Assembly (NCBI GenBank): GCA_028290325.1
Contig: JAQGJY010000144.1
Location: 1 to 14,833, forward strand
Length of the DNA: 14,833 nt
Source: Tardiphaga sp.
GTDB taxonomy: Bacteria > Pseudomonadota > Alphaproteobacteria > Rhizobiales > Xanthobacteraceae
Reading direction: 5' to 3'
Position numbers and translations under genes: made by a program. Under the pieces are notes generated by a model, which worked only from the letters and a program-made list of their open reading frames with translations, had not been told where the DNA came from and did no database searches. The first letter of the stretch is position 1, and each line of letters opens with the position of its first letter. Below are positions 5,978 to 13,402 of this stretch, one piece after another.

Positions 5978-8194
5978 TTACGCCGCCGCCAGTTTCTTCG
6001 GCGGGAAGCGGCCGTAGAACGTCTCGCCCGTCTTCGCCATGTCTTCCAGCAACTTCGGCGGCGTGAAACGCGAGCCGTATTTCGCTTCGAGCTTGTGACA
6101 GAGGGCGACGAATTCCGTCGTGCCCATGAAGTCGATGTAGCTCAGCGTGCCGCCGGTGAACGGCGCGAAGCCGAAGCCCAGAATGGACCCGACATCCGCC
6201 TCGCGCACGTCGGTGATGACGTGATCCTCGACCGTGCGCGCGGCTTCCACCGCCTGCACCACGAGGAAACGCTGCTTGAGTTCTTCGATGTCCAGCGTGT
6301 CGGGATCGACGGGAGCCGGCACCAGCGCCGCAAGGCCCGGCCACAGATGCTTGGCGCCTTTGCCCTTCGGCGGATAGTCGTAGAAGCCCTTGCCGTTTTT
6401 ACGGCCCAGGCGGTCCTGCTTCTCGACCATCTCGACGATCAGTTTCTTCTGCGCCTGATCGACCGCCTGCGAGCCCAAATCGGCCTCGGTTGCCTTCATG
6501 ATCTTGAGCACGAGGTCGAGCGCGATTTCGTCCGACAGTGACAGCGGCCCGACCGGCATGCCGGCCATCTTCGCGGTGTTCTCGATCATCGCCGGCGGCA
6601 CGCCCTCCATTAGCATTTCCAGGCCTTCGGCGGTGAAGCGCAACACGCAGCGATTGGCGAAGAAGCCGCGCGAATCATTCACGACGATCGGCGTTTTGCC
6701 GATGACGCGGACGTAATCCAATGCGGTCGCCAGCGCGACGTCGCCGGTGTTCTTGCCGACGATGATCTCGACCAGCATCATCTTCTCGACCGGCGAGAAG
6801 AAGTGGATGCCGATGAATTTCGACTGATCGGTGAATTCCTCGGCCAGCGAATTGATCGGCAACGTCGAGGTGTTGGACGCGAAAATCGCGCCCGCCTTCA
6901 AGAACGGCTGCGCCTTCTTGTAGATCTCGGCCTTGACCGCGCGATCCTCGAACACGGCCTCGATAACGAGATCGCAGTCCGTCAGCACGTTGAAATCCGA
7001 GGTCGCGGTGATTTTGGCCATCAACCTTTCCGCGTCATCAGGTTTCGCGCGGCCCTTGGCGACAAGCGCGTCGATCGCCGCCTGCGCGTGACCGCGGCCC
7101 TTATCGGCCGACGCCTGATCGCGATCGATCAGCACAACGTCGATGCCGGCGCGCGCCGACACGAAGCCGACGCTCGCGCCCATGAAGCCGGCGCCGATCA
7201 CGGCCAACTTCTTCACTTTCGTCGGCGGCACGTCCTGCGGCCGCCGCGCGCCCTTGTTCAGCTCCTGCATCGACAAGAACAGGCTGCGGATCATCGCCGC
7301 CGCTTCCTTGGTCTGCAACACATTGGCGAAGTAGCGCGATTCGACGCGCAAGGCCGCGTCCATCGGCAATTGCAGGCCTTCATAGGCGCACTGCATGATC
7401 GCGCGCGCCGCCGGATAATTGTCATAGGTCTGGCTGCGATAGAGCCCGTTTCCCGCCGGGAAGATCTGCATGCCCATCTTGGAATAGACGCCGCCGCCCG
7501 GAAGCTTGAAGCCCTTCTCGTCCCAAGGGGCGACGGCTTTGCCGCCGGCCTTGATCCACTCTTTCGCGGCCGGAATGAGATCAGCGGCCGGCACCACGGC
7601 GCCGACCAGGCCCATCGCCTTGGCTTTCTTCAGGTCGATCGAATCGCCTTTCAACAGCATCTGCATCGCGTCCTGGGGCTGCAACAAACGCGGCAGGCGC
7701 TGCGTGCCGCCACCGCCCGGAAACAGCCCGACCTTGATCTCCGGCACGCCGAGGCGCGTCTTCGGATTGTCGGACGCGATGCGGTAATGGCAGGCGAGCG
7801 TGACTTCGAACGCACCGCCCAAAGCCAGGCCATTGATCGCGGCAACCCACGGCTTGCCCGATGTCTCGATCTTGCGCAGCGTCAGCGACAGCTTGCGCGA
7901 TTCATCGAAAAGCATCTGCTGGGCGGCTTCGTCGCCCTTGGATTTCTTTGTTTCAAGGAAGGTCTTGTTCATGCCGTCGAGCATCGACAGATCCGCGCCC
8001 GCCGAGAACGCGTCCTTGCCCGAGGTGATGACGACGCCCTTGATCGCGGCGTCGGCCGACGTTGCCGCGACGATCGCGCCGAGTTCTTCGATGGTCTTGG
8101 TATCCAGCACGTTCATCGAACGGCCCGGAATGTCCCATGTGACGAGCGCAATACCGTCGGAATCGGTCGCGACATTGAAATTCGTGTAGCTCAT
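5978..8194 (-). CDS. fadJ: Bifunctional enoyl-CoA hydratase / 3-hydroxyacyl-CoA dehydrogenase (FadB/FadJ-like)
   Basis: This 738-residue protein is the multifunctional alpha subunit of fatty-acid beta-oxidation: it hydrates 2-enoyl-CoA, then oxidises L-3-hydroxyacyl-CoA with NAD+. The hydratase part (about 1-200) has the FSAGADL oxyanion-hole segment, NGLALGGAFE with Glu130, and PEIKVGLFPGGGGTQRLPRL with Glu152, the usual catalytic pair. The Rossmann fold starts at about 326, with GAGFMG (334-339). IHFFSPVEKMMLVEI supplies His464 and Glu476, with the same 12-residue spacing as His450/Glu462 of E. coli FadB. The C-terminal dehydrogenase domains run to the end. The start is set at ATG 8194, with AGGGGT seven bases upstream; ten extra in-frame codons to 8224 have no such support. 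No thiolase or acyl-CoA dehydrogenase gene is adjacent, which is unusual for fad operons. FadB versus FadJ cannot be settled here. Confidence 0.95.
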   Translation of the reverse strand: MSYTNFNVATDSDGIALVTWDIPGRSMNVLDTKTIEELGAIVAATSADAAIKGVVITSGKDAFSAGADLSMLDGMNKTFLETKKSKGDEAAQQMLFDESRKLSLTLRKIETSGKPWVAAINGLALGGAFEVTLACHYRIASDNPKTRLGVPEIKVGLFPGGGGTQRLPRLLQPQDAMQMLLKGDSIDLKKAKAMGLVGAVVPAADLIPAAKEWIKAGGKAVAPWDEKGFKLPGGGVYSKMGMQIFPAGNGLYRSQTYDNYPAARAIMQCAYEGLQLPMDAALRVESRYFANVLQTKEAAAMIRSLFLSMQELNKGARRPQDVPPTKVKKLAVIGAGFMGASVGFVSARAGIDVVLIDRDQASADKGRGHAQAAIDALVAKGRAKPDDAERLMAKITATSDFNVLTDCDLVIEAVFEDRAVKAEIYKKAQPFLKAGAIFASNTSTLPINSLAEEFTDQSKFIGIHFFSPVEKMMLVEIIVGKNTGDVALATALDYVRVIGKTPIVVNDSRGFFANRCVLRFTAEGLEMLMEGVPPAMIENTAKMAGMPVGPLSLSDEIALDLVLKIMKATEADLGSQAVDQAQKKLIVEMVEKQDRLGRKNGKGFYDYPPKGKGAKHLWPGLAALVPAPVDPDTLDIEELKQRFLVVQAVEAARTVEDHVITDVREADVGSILGFGFAPFTGGTLSYIDFMGTTEFVALCHKLEAKYGSRFTPPKLLEDMAKTGETFYGRFPPKKLAAA

Positions 8195-8206
8195 GGCATT
8201 ACCCCT

Positions 8207-8250
8207 GTGTCCAGTGCCGTACATAGTATGTTAACCGACGTTCAATCCAA
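8207..8250 (-). promoter_or_regulatory. Possible promoter region of the beta-oxidation gene with a small palindrome
   Basis: On the minus strand, TTGGAT and TACTAT lie 16 bases apart, a weak -35/-10 pair. ACATAGTATGT (8221-8231) is a perfect 11-bp palindrome with one central base and covers the -10. The site is too short to assign to a regulator such as a TetR- or GntR-type FadR. Confidence 0.3.
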
Positions 8251-8296
8251 AGGCTTGTAGTCTGCGCGAAATCAGTTTCGAGCAGGAGCCCGTCTT

Positions 8297-9070
8297 ATGA
8301 AGACTGCGTGTGCCGGATGCCGCGACGACGTCGCGCTTCCTTTTGAATTCAAGATGGCGTTCCAGCCGATCGTCGACGTGTCCGCCGGGCGTGTGTGGGG
8401 ATATGAGGCCCTGGTGCGTGGCGTCAATGGCGAATCCGCTTTTGCCGTGCTCGATCAAGTGACCGAGGATGTTCGCTACCGTTTCGATCAGGCCGCGCGG
8501 GTGATGGCGATCGAGACCGCGGGCAGGCTTTTTGGGCGCGACGATCTGCGGCTGTCGATCAATTTTATGCCGAACGCCGTTTACGAGCCGAGCGCCTGCA
8601 TCCAGAAATCGCTCGCGGCGGCCCGGCGCGCGAACTTCCCCCACAAAAATCTGATGTTTGAATTCACCGAGAACGAGCGGATGCGCGACACCGCTCATGT
8701 CCGCCGCATCATCGCGGCCTATCGCGAGTTGGGCTTCTGGACCGCGCTGGACGATTTCGGCGCCGGCTATGCCGGACTTGGCCTTCTGTCGCAATTGCAG
8801 CCGGATCTGATCAAGATCGACATGGAGTTGCTGCGCGACATTCATCTGCACCAGGCCAAGCAGGCGATCGTCGCGGGCATTGTCGGCATCGCGCGCGCGC
8901 TCGATATCACGATCTTGGCCGAAGGCGTCGAGACGGAGGACGAACTCACCGTCCTGCGCGCGGCCGGCATCTCGCTGTTTCAGGGCTATCACTTTGCCAA
9001 ACCCGCGTTGATGGCATTGCCGGACGTGCCGTGTCTGTCCCGGCCGCTCGCGGTCAGGGCATCGGCCTGA
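8297..9070 (+). CDS. Stand-alone EAL-domain cyclic-di-GMP phosphodiesterase with N-terminal CxxC
   Basis: Nearly all of this 257-residue cytoplasmic protein is one EAL domain (about 18-245), which hydrolyses cyclic-di-GMP to pGpG. The known catalytic set seems complete: Glu37 in YEALVRG, Asn89 in SINF, Glu122 in FEFTE, Asp152-Asp153 in LDDFGAGY, Lys173 in IKID, Glu209 and Glu212 in AEGVE, and Gln229 in FQGY, so it should be active. There is no GGDEF, PAS or membrane segment. The only extra part is a short head, MKTACAGCRDDV, with Cys5-x2-Cys8, a possible metal or redox site (inference). AGGAG (8284-8288) eight bases before the ATG fixes the start. It is divergent from the beta-oxidation gene. 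The chemoreceptor elsewhere in the window is too far away to imply linkage. Confidence 0.93.
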   Translation: MKTACAGCRDDVALPFEFKMAFQPIVDVSAGRVWGYEALVRGVNGESAFAVLDQVTEDVRYRFDQAARVMAIETAGRLFGRDDLRLSINFMPNAVYEPSACIQKSLAAARRANFPHKNLMFEFTENERMRDTAHVRRIIAAYRELGFWTALDDFGAGYAGLGLLSQLQPDLIKIDMELLRDIHLHQAKQAIVAGIVGIARALDITILAEGVETEDELTVLRAAGISLFQGYHFAKPALMALPDVPCLSRPLAVRASA

Positions 9071-9263
9071 TCGCGCCCCCATCTTGTAGCGCGTTCCGGC
9101 GCCGCATGGTCAATGCCGCTTGACGCGGTCCGCCATCGCGGCGGATCGCATATTTCCCCTTCCGGATAAAACGCTTTATGGTGCGGGCGTTGTCGCGCTA
9201 AGCGACATCGCCAATCCACATCGTCAAAGGCCGGGCGCGCGCCCGCAGCCTTTGGAGGACCAT
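9071..9263. other. Gap between the EAL gene and thrC: small palindromes, no clear promoter
   Basis: This 193-bp gap holds a 6-bp-stem hairpin, TCCGCC/GGCGGA (9129-9145), an AT-rich palindrome ATAAA-ACGC-TTTAT (9166-9179), and GGGCGCGCGCCC (9233-9244) just before the thrC ribosome-binding site. The frame upstream of the thrC GTG is open back to 9120 but shows no family sequence. I find no convincing -35/-10 pair and no RNA gene. Confidence 0.4.
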
Positions 9264-9266
9264 GTG
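9254..9266 (+). promoter_or_regulatory. Ribosome-binding site that fixes a GTG start for thrC
   Basis: GGAGG (9254-9258) lies five bases before GTG (9264-9266). The protein then begins (M)TRYISTRGE, the usual threonine synthase N-terminus. The overlapping ATG at 9262 is out of frame and meets TGA at once, so GTG is the start. Confidence 0.8.
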
Positions 9267-10682
9267 ACGCGCTATATCTCCACGCGGGGTGAAGCCCCCG
9301 TTCTCGGCTTTTGTGACGTGATGCTGACCGGGCTCGCCCGCGACGGCGGCCTCTATGTGCCGGAAACCTGGCCGCGGATGACGCCCGACGCGATCGCCGC
9401 GTTGTTCGGCCGCCCCTATTGGGAGGTCGCGGTCGAGATCATCAAGCCGTTCGTCGCCGGCGAGATTTCCGACGAAGATCTGGGCCGCATGGCTTTCGAG
9501 GCCTACGCCACGTTCCGCCACCCGGCCGTGACGCCGTTGACGCAGAGCGGGCCGAACCAGTTCGTGCTGGAACTGTTTCACGGCCCGACGTTGGCGTTCA
9601 AGGACGTCGCGATGCAACTCATCGCGCGGCTGATGGATCATGTGCTGGCCAAGCGCAACGCGCGCACCACGATCGTCGTCGCCACCTCGGGCGATACCGG
9701 CGGCGCCGCCGTTGATGCTTTCGCCGGCGCGCATCGCTCCGATCTGATCGTGCTGTTTCCGCACGGCCGCATCTCCGAGGTGCAGCGCCGGATGATGACG
9801 ACGGCCGGCGCGGCGAATGTTCACGCGCTCGCGGTCGAAGGCCATTTCGATGATTGCCAGGCGCTGGTGAAAGCGATGTTCAATCATCACGCGTTTCGCG
9901 ACGAGGTCTCGCTGTCCGGCGTCAATTCGATCAACTGGGCGCGGATCGTCGCGCAGGTGGTGTATTTTTTCACGTCGGCCGTGGCGCTCGGCGCGCCGGC
10001 CCGCGCCGTCGAGTTCACGGTACCGACCGGCAATTTCGGCGACATTTTCGCGGGCTACGTGGCCAAGATGATGGGTCTGCCGGTGCGCAAGCTGCGGATC
10101 GCCGCCAACGTCAACGACATCCTCGCGCGCACGCTGAAAACCGGCATCTATGAGGTCCGTGAGGTTCACGAAACCACGTCGCCGTCGATGGACATTCAGG
10201 TGTCTTCGAATTTCGAACGGCTGCTGTTCGAAGCCTCGGACCGCGACGCGGCGTTGGTGCGCAGCCTGATGGCCTCGCTGAAGCAATCCGGCCGCTTCGT
10301 GTTACCGGACGGCCTGCTCGCCGCCGTGCGCGCGGATTTCGACGCCGGCCGCGCCGATGAAGAGGAAACGTCAGCCTCGATCCGCACCGCCTGGCGCGAG
10401 GCCGCCAATCTCGTCGACCCGCATACCGCTGTCGCCCTCGCCGTCGCCGATCGCGACGCGACCGCGCGGGACGTCCCGAACGTGGTGCTCTCGACCGCGA
10501 ATGAGTAGAAGTTTCCTGATGCGGTCGAAACCGCCTGCGGTGTGCGGCCCGATCTGCCGCCATGGCTTGACGGGCTGATGAGCAAGCCGGAAAACATCAA
10601 GGTCGTGCCGAACGACCAGACCGAAATTGAAGGCTTCGTGCGCTCTGTGAGCCGTGCGGCGAAACAGGGAGTGAACGCATGA
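9264..10682 (+). pseudogene. thrC: Threonine synthase interrupted by an in-frame amber codon near its C-terminus
   Basis: Threonine synthase is the PLP enzyme that turns O-phosphohomoserine into threonine. The frame from GTG 9264 gives 414 residues to a TAG at 10506-10508. The same frame then runs 57 more codons to TGA at 10680-10682, for 472 positions in all, the normal family length. PLP Lys113 sits in HGPTLAFKDVAMQ. ATSGDTGGAA (140-149) and PTGNFGDIFAGY are intact, as is the N-terminal RDGGLYVPE. Before the stop the protein reads VVLSTANE; after it, KFPDAVETACGVRPDLPPW. Relatives have S-T-A-H-P-A-K-F here, so three adjacent codons (His-Pro-Ala) appear replaced by AAT-GAG-TAG. Downstream codon use is ordinary and the final TGA overlaps the next ATG, so loss looks recent. 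The alternatives are a shortened but working enzyme (9264-10508), read-through, or an assembly error. Identity is near certain; functional state is open. Confidence 0.85.
10506..10508 (+). other. In-frame TAG inside the threonine synthase reading frame
   Basis: The codons are ACC GCG AAT GAG TAG AAG TTT, with family-like sequence on both sides. TAG also ends tldD, the PAN gene, gshA, gst, the secreted protein at 12726-13346 and the Lrp gene, so it is a working stop in this genome. Confidence 0.9.
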
Positions 10683-11968
10683 GCGTTGAGATCACCAAGC
10701 TGCCTTCGGGCCTGACGGTCATCACCGATACCATGCCGCATCTGGAAACGGCGTCGCTCGGCGTCTGGACCGGCGTCGGCGGCCGCGACGAAAAGCCAAA
10801 CGAACATGGCATCTCGCATCTGCTCGAACACATGGCGTTCAAGGGCACCGCGAAGCGCTCGTCGCGGGAGATCGTCGAGGAGATCGAGGCGGTCGGCGGA
10901 GATCTCAACGCCGGCACTTCAACCGAAACGACGGCTTATTACGCGCGGGTGCTGAAGGCCGATGTGCCGCTGGCGCTCGACGTGCTCAGCGACATTCTCG
11001 CCAATCCGACATTTGTCGCCGAGGAACTCGAACGCGAGAAAAGCGTGATCGTGCAGGAAATCGGCGCCGCGCAGGATACGCCCGATGATGTCGTGTTCGA
11101 GCACCTCAACGAGCTTTGCTATCCCGATCAGCCGATGGGCCGCTCGCTGCTCGGCACGGCCAAGACGCTGAAAGATTTCGACCGCGATATTTTGCGGAAT
11201 TATCTCACGACGCATTATCGCGGCCCGGAGATGGTGGTCTCGGCCGCCGGCGCGGTCGATCACGCCCGGATCGTCGCGGATGTGAGCGAGAAATTCGCCA
11301 GCTTCTCCGGCAAGGTCGCGCCGAAACCGCAACCGGCAAAATTCGGCAAGGGCGGCTCGCGGGTCGTGCATCGCGATCTCGAGCAGGCGCATCTGACGCT
11401 GGCGCTGGAGGGCCTGCCGCAGGCCGATCCGACGTTGTTCAGCCTGCAGGTGTTCACCAACACGCTCGGCGGCGGCATGTCCTCGCGGCTGTTTCAGGAA
11501 GTCCGTGAGCAGCGCGGGCTGTGCTATTCGATCTACACCTTCCACGCGCCCTATACCGATACCGGCTTCTTCGGGCTTTATACCGGCACTGATCCCGCCG
11601 ACGCGCCCGAGATGATGGACGTGATCGTCGATGTGATGACCAACGCCGTCGAGACGCTGACCGAGGCCGAGATCAATCGCGCCAAGGCGCAGATGAAGGC
11701 GGGTCTGTTGATGGCGCTGGAAAGCTGTAGCGCCCGCGCCGAACAGCTCGCGCGGCACATCCTTGCTTATGGTCGTCCGCTCACCGTCGACGAGCTGGTG
11801 GCGCGGATCGATGCCGTCAGCGTCGAATCGACTCGCGATGCCGCGCGCGCGCTGATGGCGCGCAGCCGACCGGCGGTCGTTGCGCTCGGCTCCGGCACCG
11901 GGCTTGAGAAGGCGGTCGGATTTGCCGAAGGTTTGACGACCGCGAAAGCGAAAACAATCTATCATTGA
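10679..11968 (+). CDS. M16-family zinc peptidase, mitochondrial-processing-peptidase-like
   Basis: The 429-residue protein belongs to the pitrilysin/insulinase family, in the single-unit bacterial group related to the MPP beta subunit. The inverted zinc motif HxxEH is His47-Leu-Leu-Glu50-His51 in GISHLLEHMAFKGT, and the distal glutamate is Glu127 in IVQEIGA, 75 residues on, so it should be catalytic. The first half-domain is about 1-210. The second (about 225-415) carries the glycine-rich loop NTLGGGMSSRLFQEVREQRGLCYS. There is no signal peptide, so it is probably cytoplasmic; it likely degrades peptides, with natural substrates unknown. AGGGAG (10666-10671) seven bases before ATG gives it its own ribosome-binding site. 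The ATG overlaps the original thrC TGA (ATGA), which suggests an operon with translational coupling. The amber codon in thrC leaves 170 untranslated bases before this gene and may lower its expression. Confidence 0.94.
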   Translation: MSVEITKLPSGLTVITDTMPHLETASLGVWTGVGGRDEKPNEHGISHLLEHMAFKGTAKRSSREIVEEIEAVGGDLNAGTSTETTAYYARVLKADVPLALDVLSDILANPTFVAEELEREKSVIVQEIGAAQDTPDDVVFEHLNELCYPDQPMGRSLLGTAKTLKDFDRDILRNYLTTHYRGPEMVVSAAGAVDHARIVADVSEKFASFSGKVAPKPQPAKFGKGGSRVVHRDLEQAHLTLALEGLPQADPTLFSLQVFTNTLGGGMSSRLFQEVREQRGLCYSIYTFHAPYTDTGFFGLYTGTDPADAPEMMDVIVDVMTNAVETLTEAEINRAKAQMKAGLLMALESCSARAEQLARHILAYGRPLTVDELVARIDAVSVESTRDAARALMARSRPAVVALGSGTGLEKAVGFAEGLTTAKAKTIYH

Positions 11969-11973
11969 GATTA

Positions 11974-12020
11974 TCATTCCGGGTTCGCGCGCAGCCGGTG
12001 CTGCTCGCGCCCGGCAATGA
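11974..12020. repeat. REP-like palindrome between the M16 peptidase and the acetyltransferase
   Basis: TCATTCCGGG (11974-11983) pairs with CCCGGCAATGA (12010-12020), with one extra base in the second arm and a GC-rich interior. It starts five bases after the peptidase stop. The TCATTCCG head is repeated at 13355-13362, so the two elements are likely members of one repeat family. Confidence 0.6.
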
Positions 12021-12045
12021 CGCGAGCTGTCAGGAGATCGGGCGC

Positions 12046-12633
12046 ATGGCCCTGTTTCGATTGCCGTCCACGTCGCCACCGCCGCTCGCGCCGCGCGGTC
12101 ATGGCCTCGTGTTGCGCGCGCCGGTCATGGCGGATTTTCCACAATGGGCCGAGCTGCGCGATCGCAGCCGGCAATATCTGACGCCGTGGGAGCCGATCTG
12201 GCCGTCCGATGATCTCACCCGCTCGGGCTTTCGTCGCCGGCTGCGACGCTACGCCGAAGATATTTCGACGGATCGCTCCTATCCTTTTCTGGTGTTCCGC
12301 GAGGCCGACGAGGTGATGATCGGCGGTGTCACGCTGGCCAATGTTCGGCGCGGCATCGTGCAAGCCGGCACCATCGGCTATTGGGTCGGCGAGCCCTTCG
12401 CGCAGCGCGGCTATATGACGGCGGCGCTGCGGGCGCTGCTGCCGACCTTGTTTGGCGAGCTCAACCTGCATCGCATCGAGGCCGCGTGCATTCCGACCAA
12501 TGCGGCATCGGTGCGGGTGCTGGAAAAATGCGGTTTCACCCGCGAGGGGCTGGCAAGGCGCTATCTCTGCATCAATGGCGCCTGGCAGGATCATTTGCTG
12601 TTCGGCCTGTTGAACGAGGATTTTCGCGGCTGA
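12046..12633 (+). CDS. GNAT N-acetyltransferase, RimJ/RimL type
   Basis: This 195-residue cytoplasmic enzyme should transfer acetyl from acetyl-CoA to an amine. Its subgroup includes RimJ, which acetylates the N-terminus of ribosomal protein S5. The acetyl-CoA motif A is at about 108-132 (TIGYWVGEPFAQRGYMTAAL, with the pyrophosphate loop QRGYMT). The motif B region LHRIEAACIPTNAASVRVLEKCGF (141-164) and the tail REGLARRYLCINGAWQDHLLFGLL are typical of RimJ-like proteins, though the N-terminus is less conserved. The start is ATG 12046, with AGGAG (12032-12036) nine bases upstream. The frame extends to a TTG at 11965, but that would run through a REP-like repeat. It lies 77 bp after the peptidase on the same strand. 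Its true substrate is unknown, so no symbol is given. Confidence 0.9.
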   Translation: MALFRLPSTSPPPLAPRGHGLVLRAPVMADFPQWAELRDRSRQYLTPWEPIWPSDDLTRSGFRRRLRRYAEDISTDRSYPFLVFREADEVMIGGVTLANVRRGIVQAGTIGYWVGEPFAQRGYMTAALRALLPTLFGELNLHRIEAACIPTNAASVRVLEKCGFTREGLARRYLCINGAWQDHLLFGLLNEDFRG

Positions 12634-12664
12634 GGCCGTCCGCCGAGGTCCGAGTTCCTATGCC

Positions 12665-12694
12665 TTGGGTTTGCCGGCTTTGCCTTGCTATAAG
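12665..12694 (+). promoter_or_regulatory. Possible promoter of the secreted-protein gene
   Basis: TTGGGT (12665-12670) and TATAAG (12689-12694) are 18 bases apart. Transcription from here would start near 12701, so it fits a translation start at 12726 rather than the in-frame ATG at 12705. Confidence 0.4.
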
Positions 12695-12725
12695 CTGGCG
12701 CGGGATGAGACCACGGGGACACGCC

Positions 12726-13346
12726 ATGCGAGACACCAACGGGATAACGGCGTGGCGCGGCCTCGCGATGGCGGTGCTGATCGGCATGCTGGCGACGCCG
12801 GCCTCCGCGCAATCGATCGGCGATCGGTTCAAGTCATTGTTCGGTGGCAACTCGCAGCCGGCCGATGCGCCCGCGACGGCGACGCCGGCGACGCCCGATG
12901 AACCCGATTGCCCGGCGGTCAGCATCCGGCCGGGGGCATCGACCTATGCGGTCGGCCTGCCGGGCAAGACCGCGTCCGGCGCCGATCTGCGCTACCAGGC
13001 GACCATCACCCGCACCGCGCGCGATTGCACGCTGAGCGGCGGACAGATCATCGCGCGAATTGGCATTCAAGGCCGCGTCATCGTCGGACCGGCCGGCGCG
13101 CCGGCTTCGGTCGATGTGCCGCTGCGCGTCGCGGTGGTGCACGAAGGCGTCAATCCCAAGACGATCGCCACCAAGGTCTTCCGCACCAATGTCGTGATGT
13201 CCGATACCAGTGTCGCCTTCAGTCTGGTCGGCGAAGATGTGGTCTATCCGGTGCCGCCAGGTTCGACCGGCGACAACTACGTCTTCTACATCGGCTTCGA
13301 TCCGCAGGCGCTCGGACCCGAACCGCGCGCGAAGAAGAAACGCTAG
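12726..13346 (+). CDS. Secreted protein of unknown function
   Basis: The 206-residue protein has a clear signal peptide (RGLAMAVLIGMLATPASA, cleavage after about residue 28). Next come SIGDRFKSLFGG, a low-complexity Pro/Ala/Thr stretch (about 42-53), a predicted beta-rich domain (about 55-195) and a basic tail, AKKKR. Two cysteines, in DCPAVSI and RDCTLSGG, could form a disulfide in the periplasm. No lipobox, membrane anchor or catalytic motif is visible, and I do not recognise the family. The alternating strand pattern (IIARIGIQGRVIVG, VDVPLRVAVVHEG, VAFSLVGEDVVYPV, NYVFYIGFDP) suggests a small beta-sandwich, which is inference. ATG 12726 is chosen because GGGG precedes it by about nine bases and it fits the upstream promoter. 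It ends convergently with the Lrp gene, with a strong hairpin between them. The coding pattern is normal, so the gene is probably real. Confidence 0.85.
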   Translation: MRDTNGITAWRGLAMAVLIGMLATPASAQSIGDRFKSLFGGNSQPADAPATATPATPDEPDCPAVSIRPGASTYAVGLPGKTASGADLRYQATITRTARDCTLSGGQIIARIGIQGRVIVGPAGAPASVDVPLRVAVVHEGVNPKTIATKVFRTNVVMSDTSVAFSLVGEDVVYPVPPGSTGDNYVFYIGFDPQALGPEPRAKKKR

Positions 13347-13359
13347 CACCAGCGTCATT

Positions 13360-13393
13360 CCGAGGCGCTCGCCAAGAGGCGATCGCGCCTCGG
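13360..13393. repeat. Hairpin between convergent genes, REP-like, possible bidirectional terminator
   Basis: CCGAGGCGC (13360-13368) pairs with GCGCCTCGG (13385-13393), and an inner TCGCC (13369-13373) pairs with GGCGA around AAGA. It lies 13 bases after the secreted-protein stop and 9 bases beyond the Lrp stop. There is no T-run on either side. The preceding TCATTCCG links it to the repeat at 11974-12020. Confidence 0.65.
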
Positions 13394-13402
13394 ACGCCGG
13401 GG

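Noticed and set aside
6803..8260. Plus-strand open frame of 485 codons opposite the beta-oxidation gene
   Set aside because: His/Arg-rich shadow composition; the minus strand carries all catalytic motifs.
9198..10286. Minus-strand open frame opposite thrC
   Set aside because: Shadow of the threonine synthase frame, without recognisable domains.
10506..10508. UAG as a genome-wide sense codon (pyrrolysine or other recoding)
   Set aside because: TAG ends six other genes in the window at the expected protein ends, so it works as a stop; only site-specific read-through remains possible.
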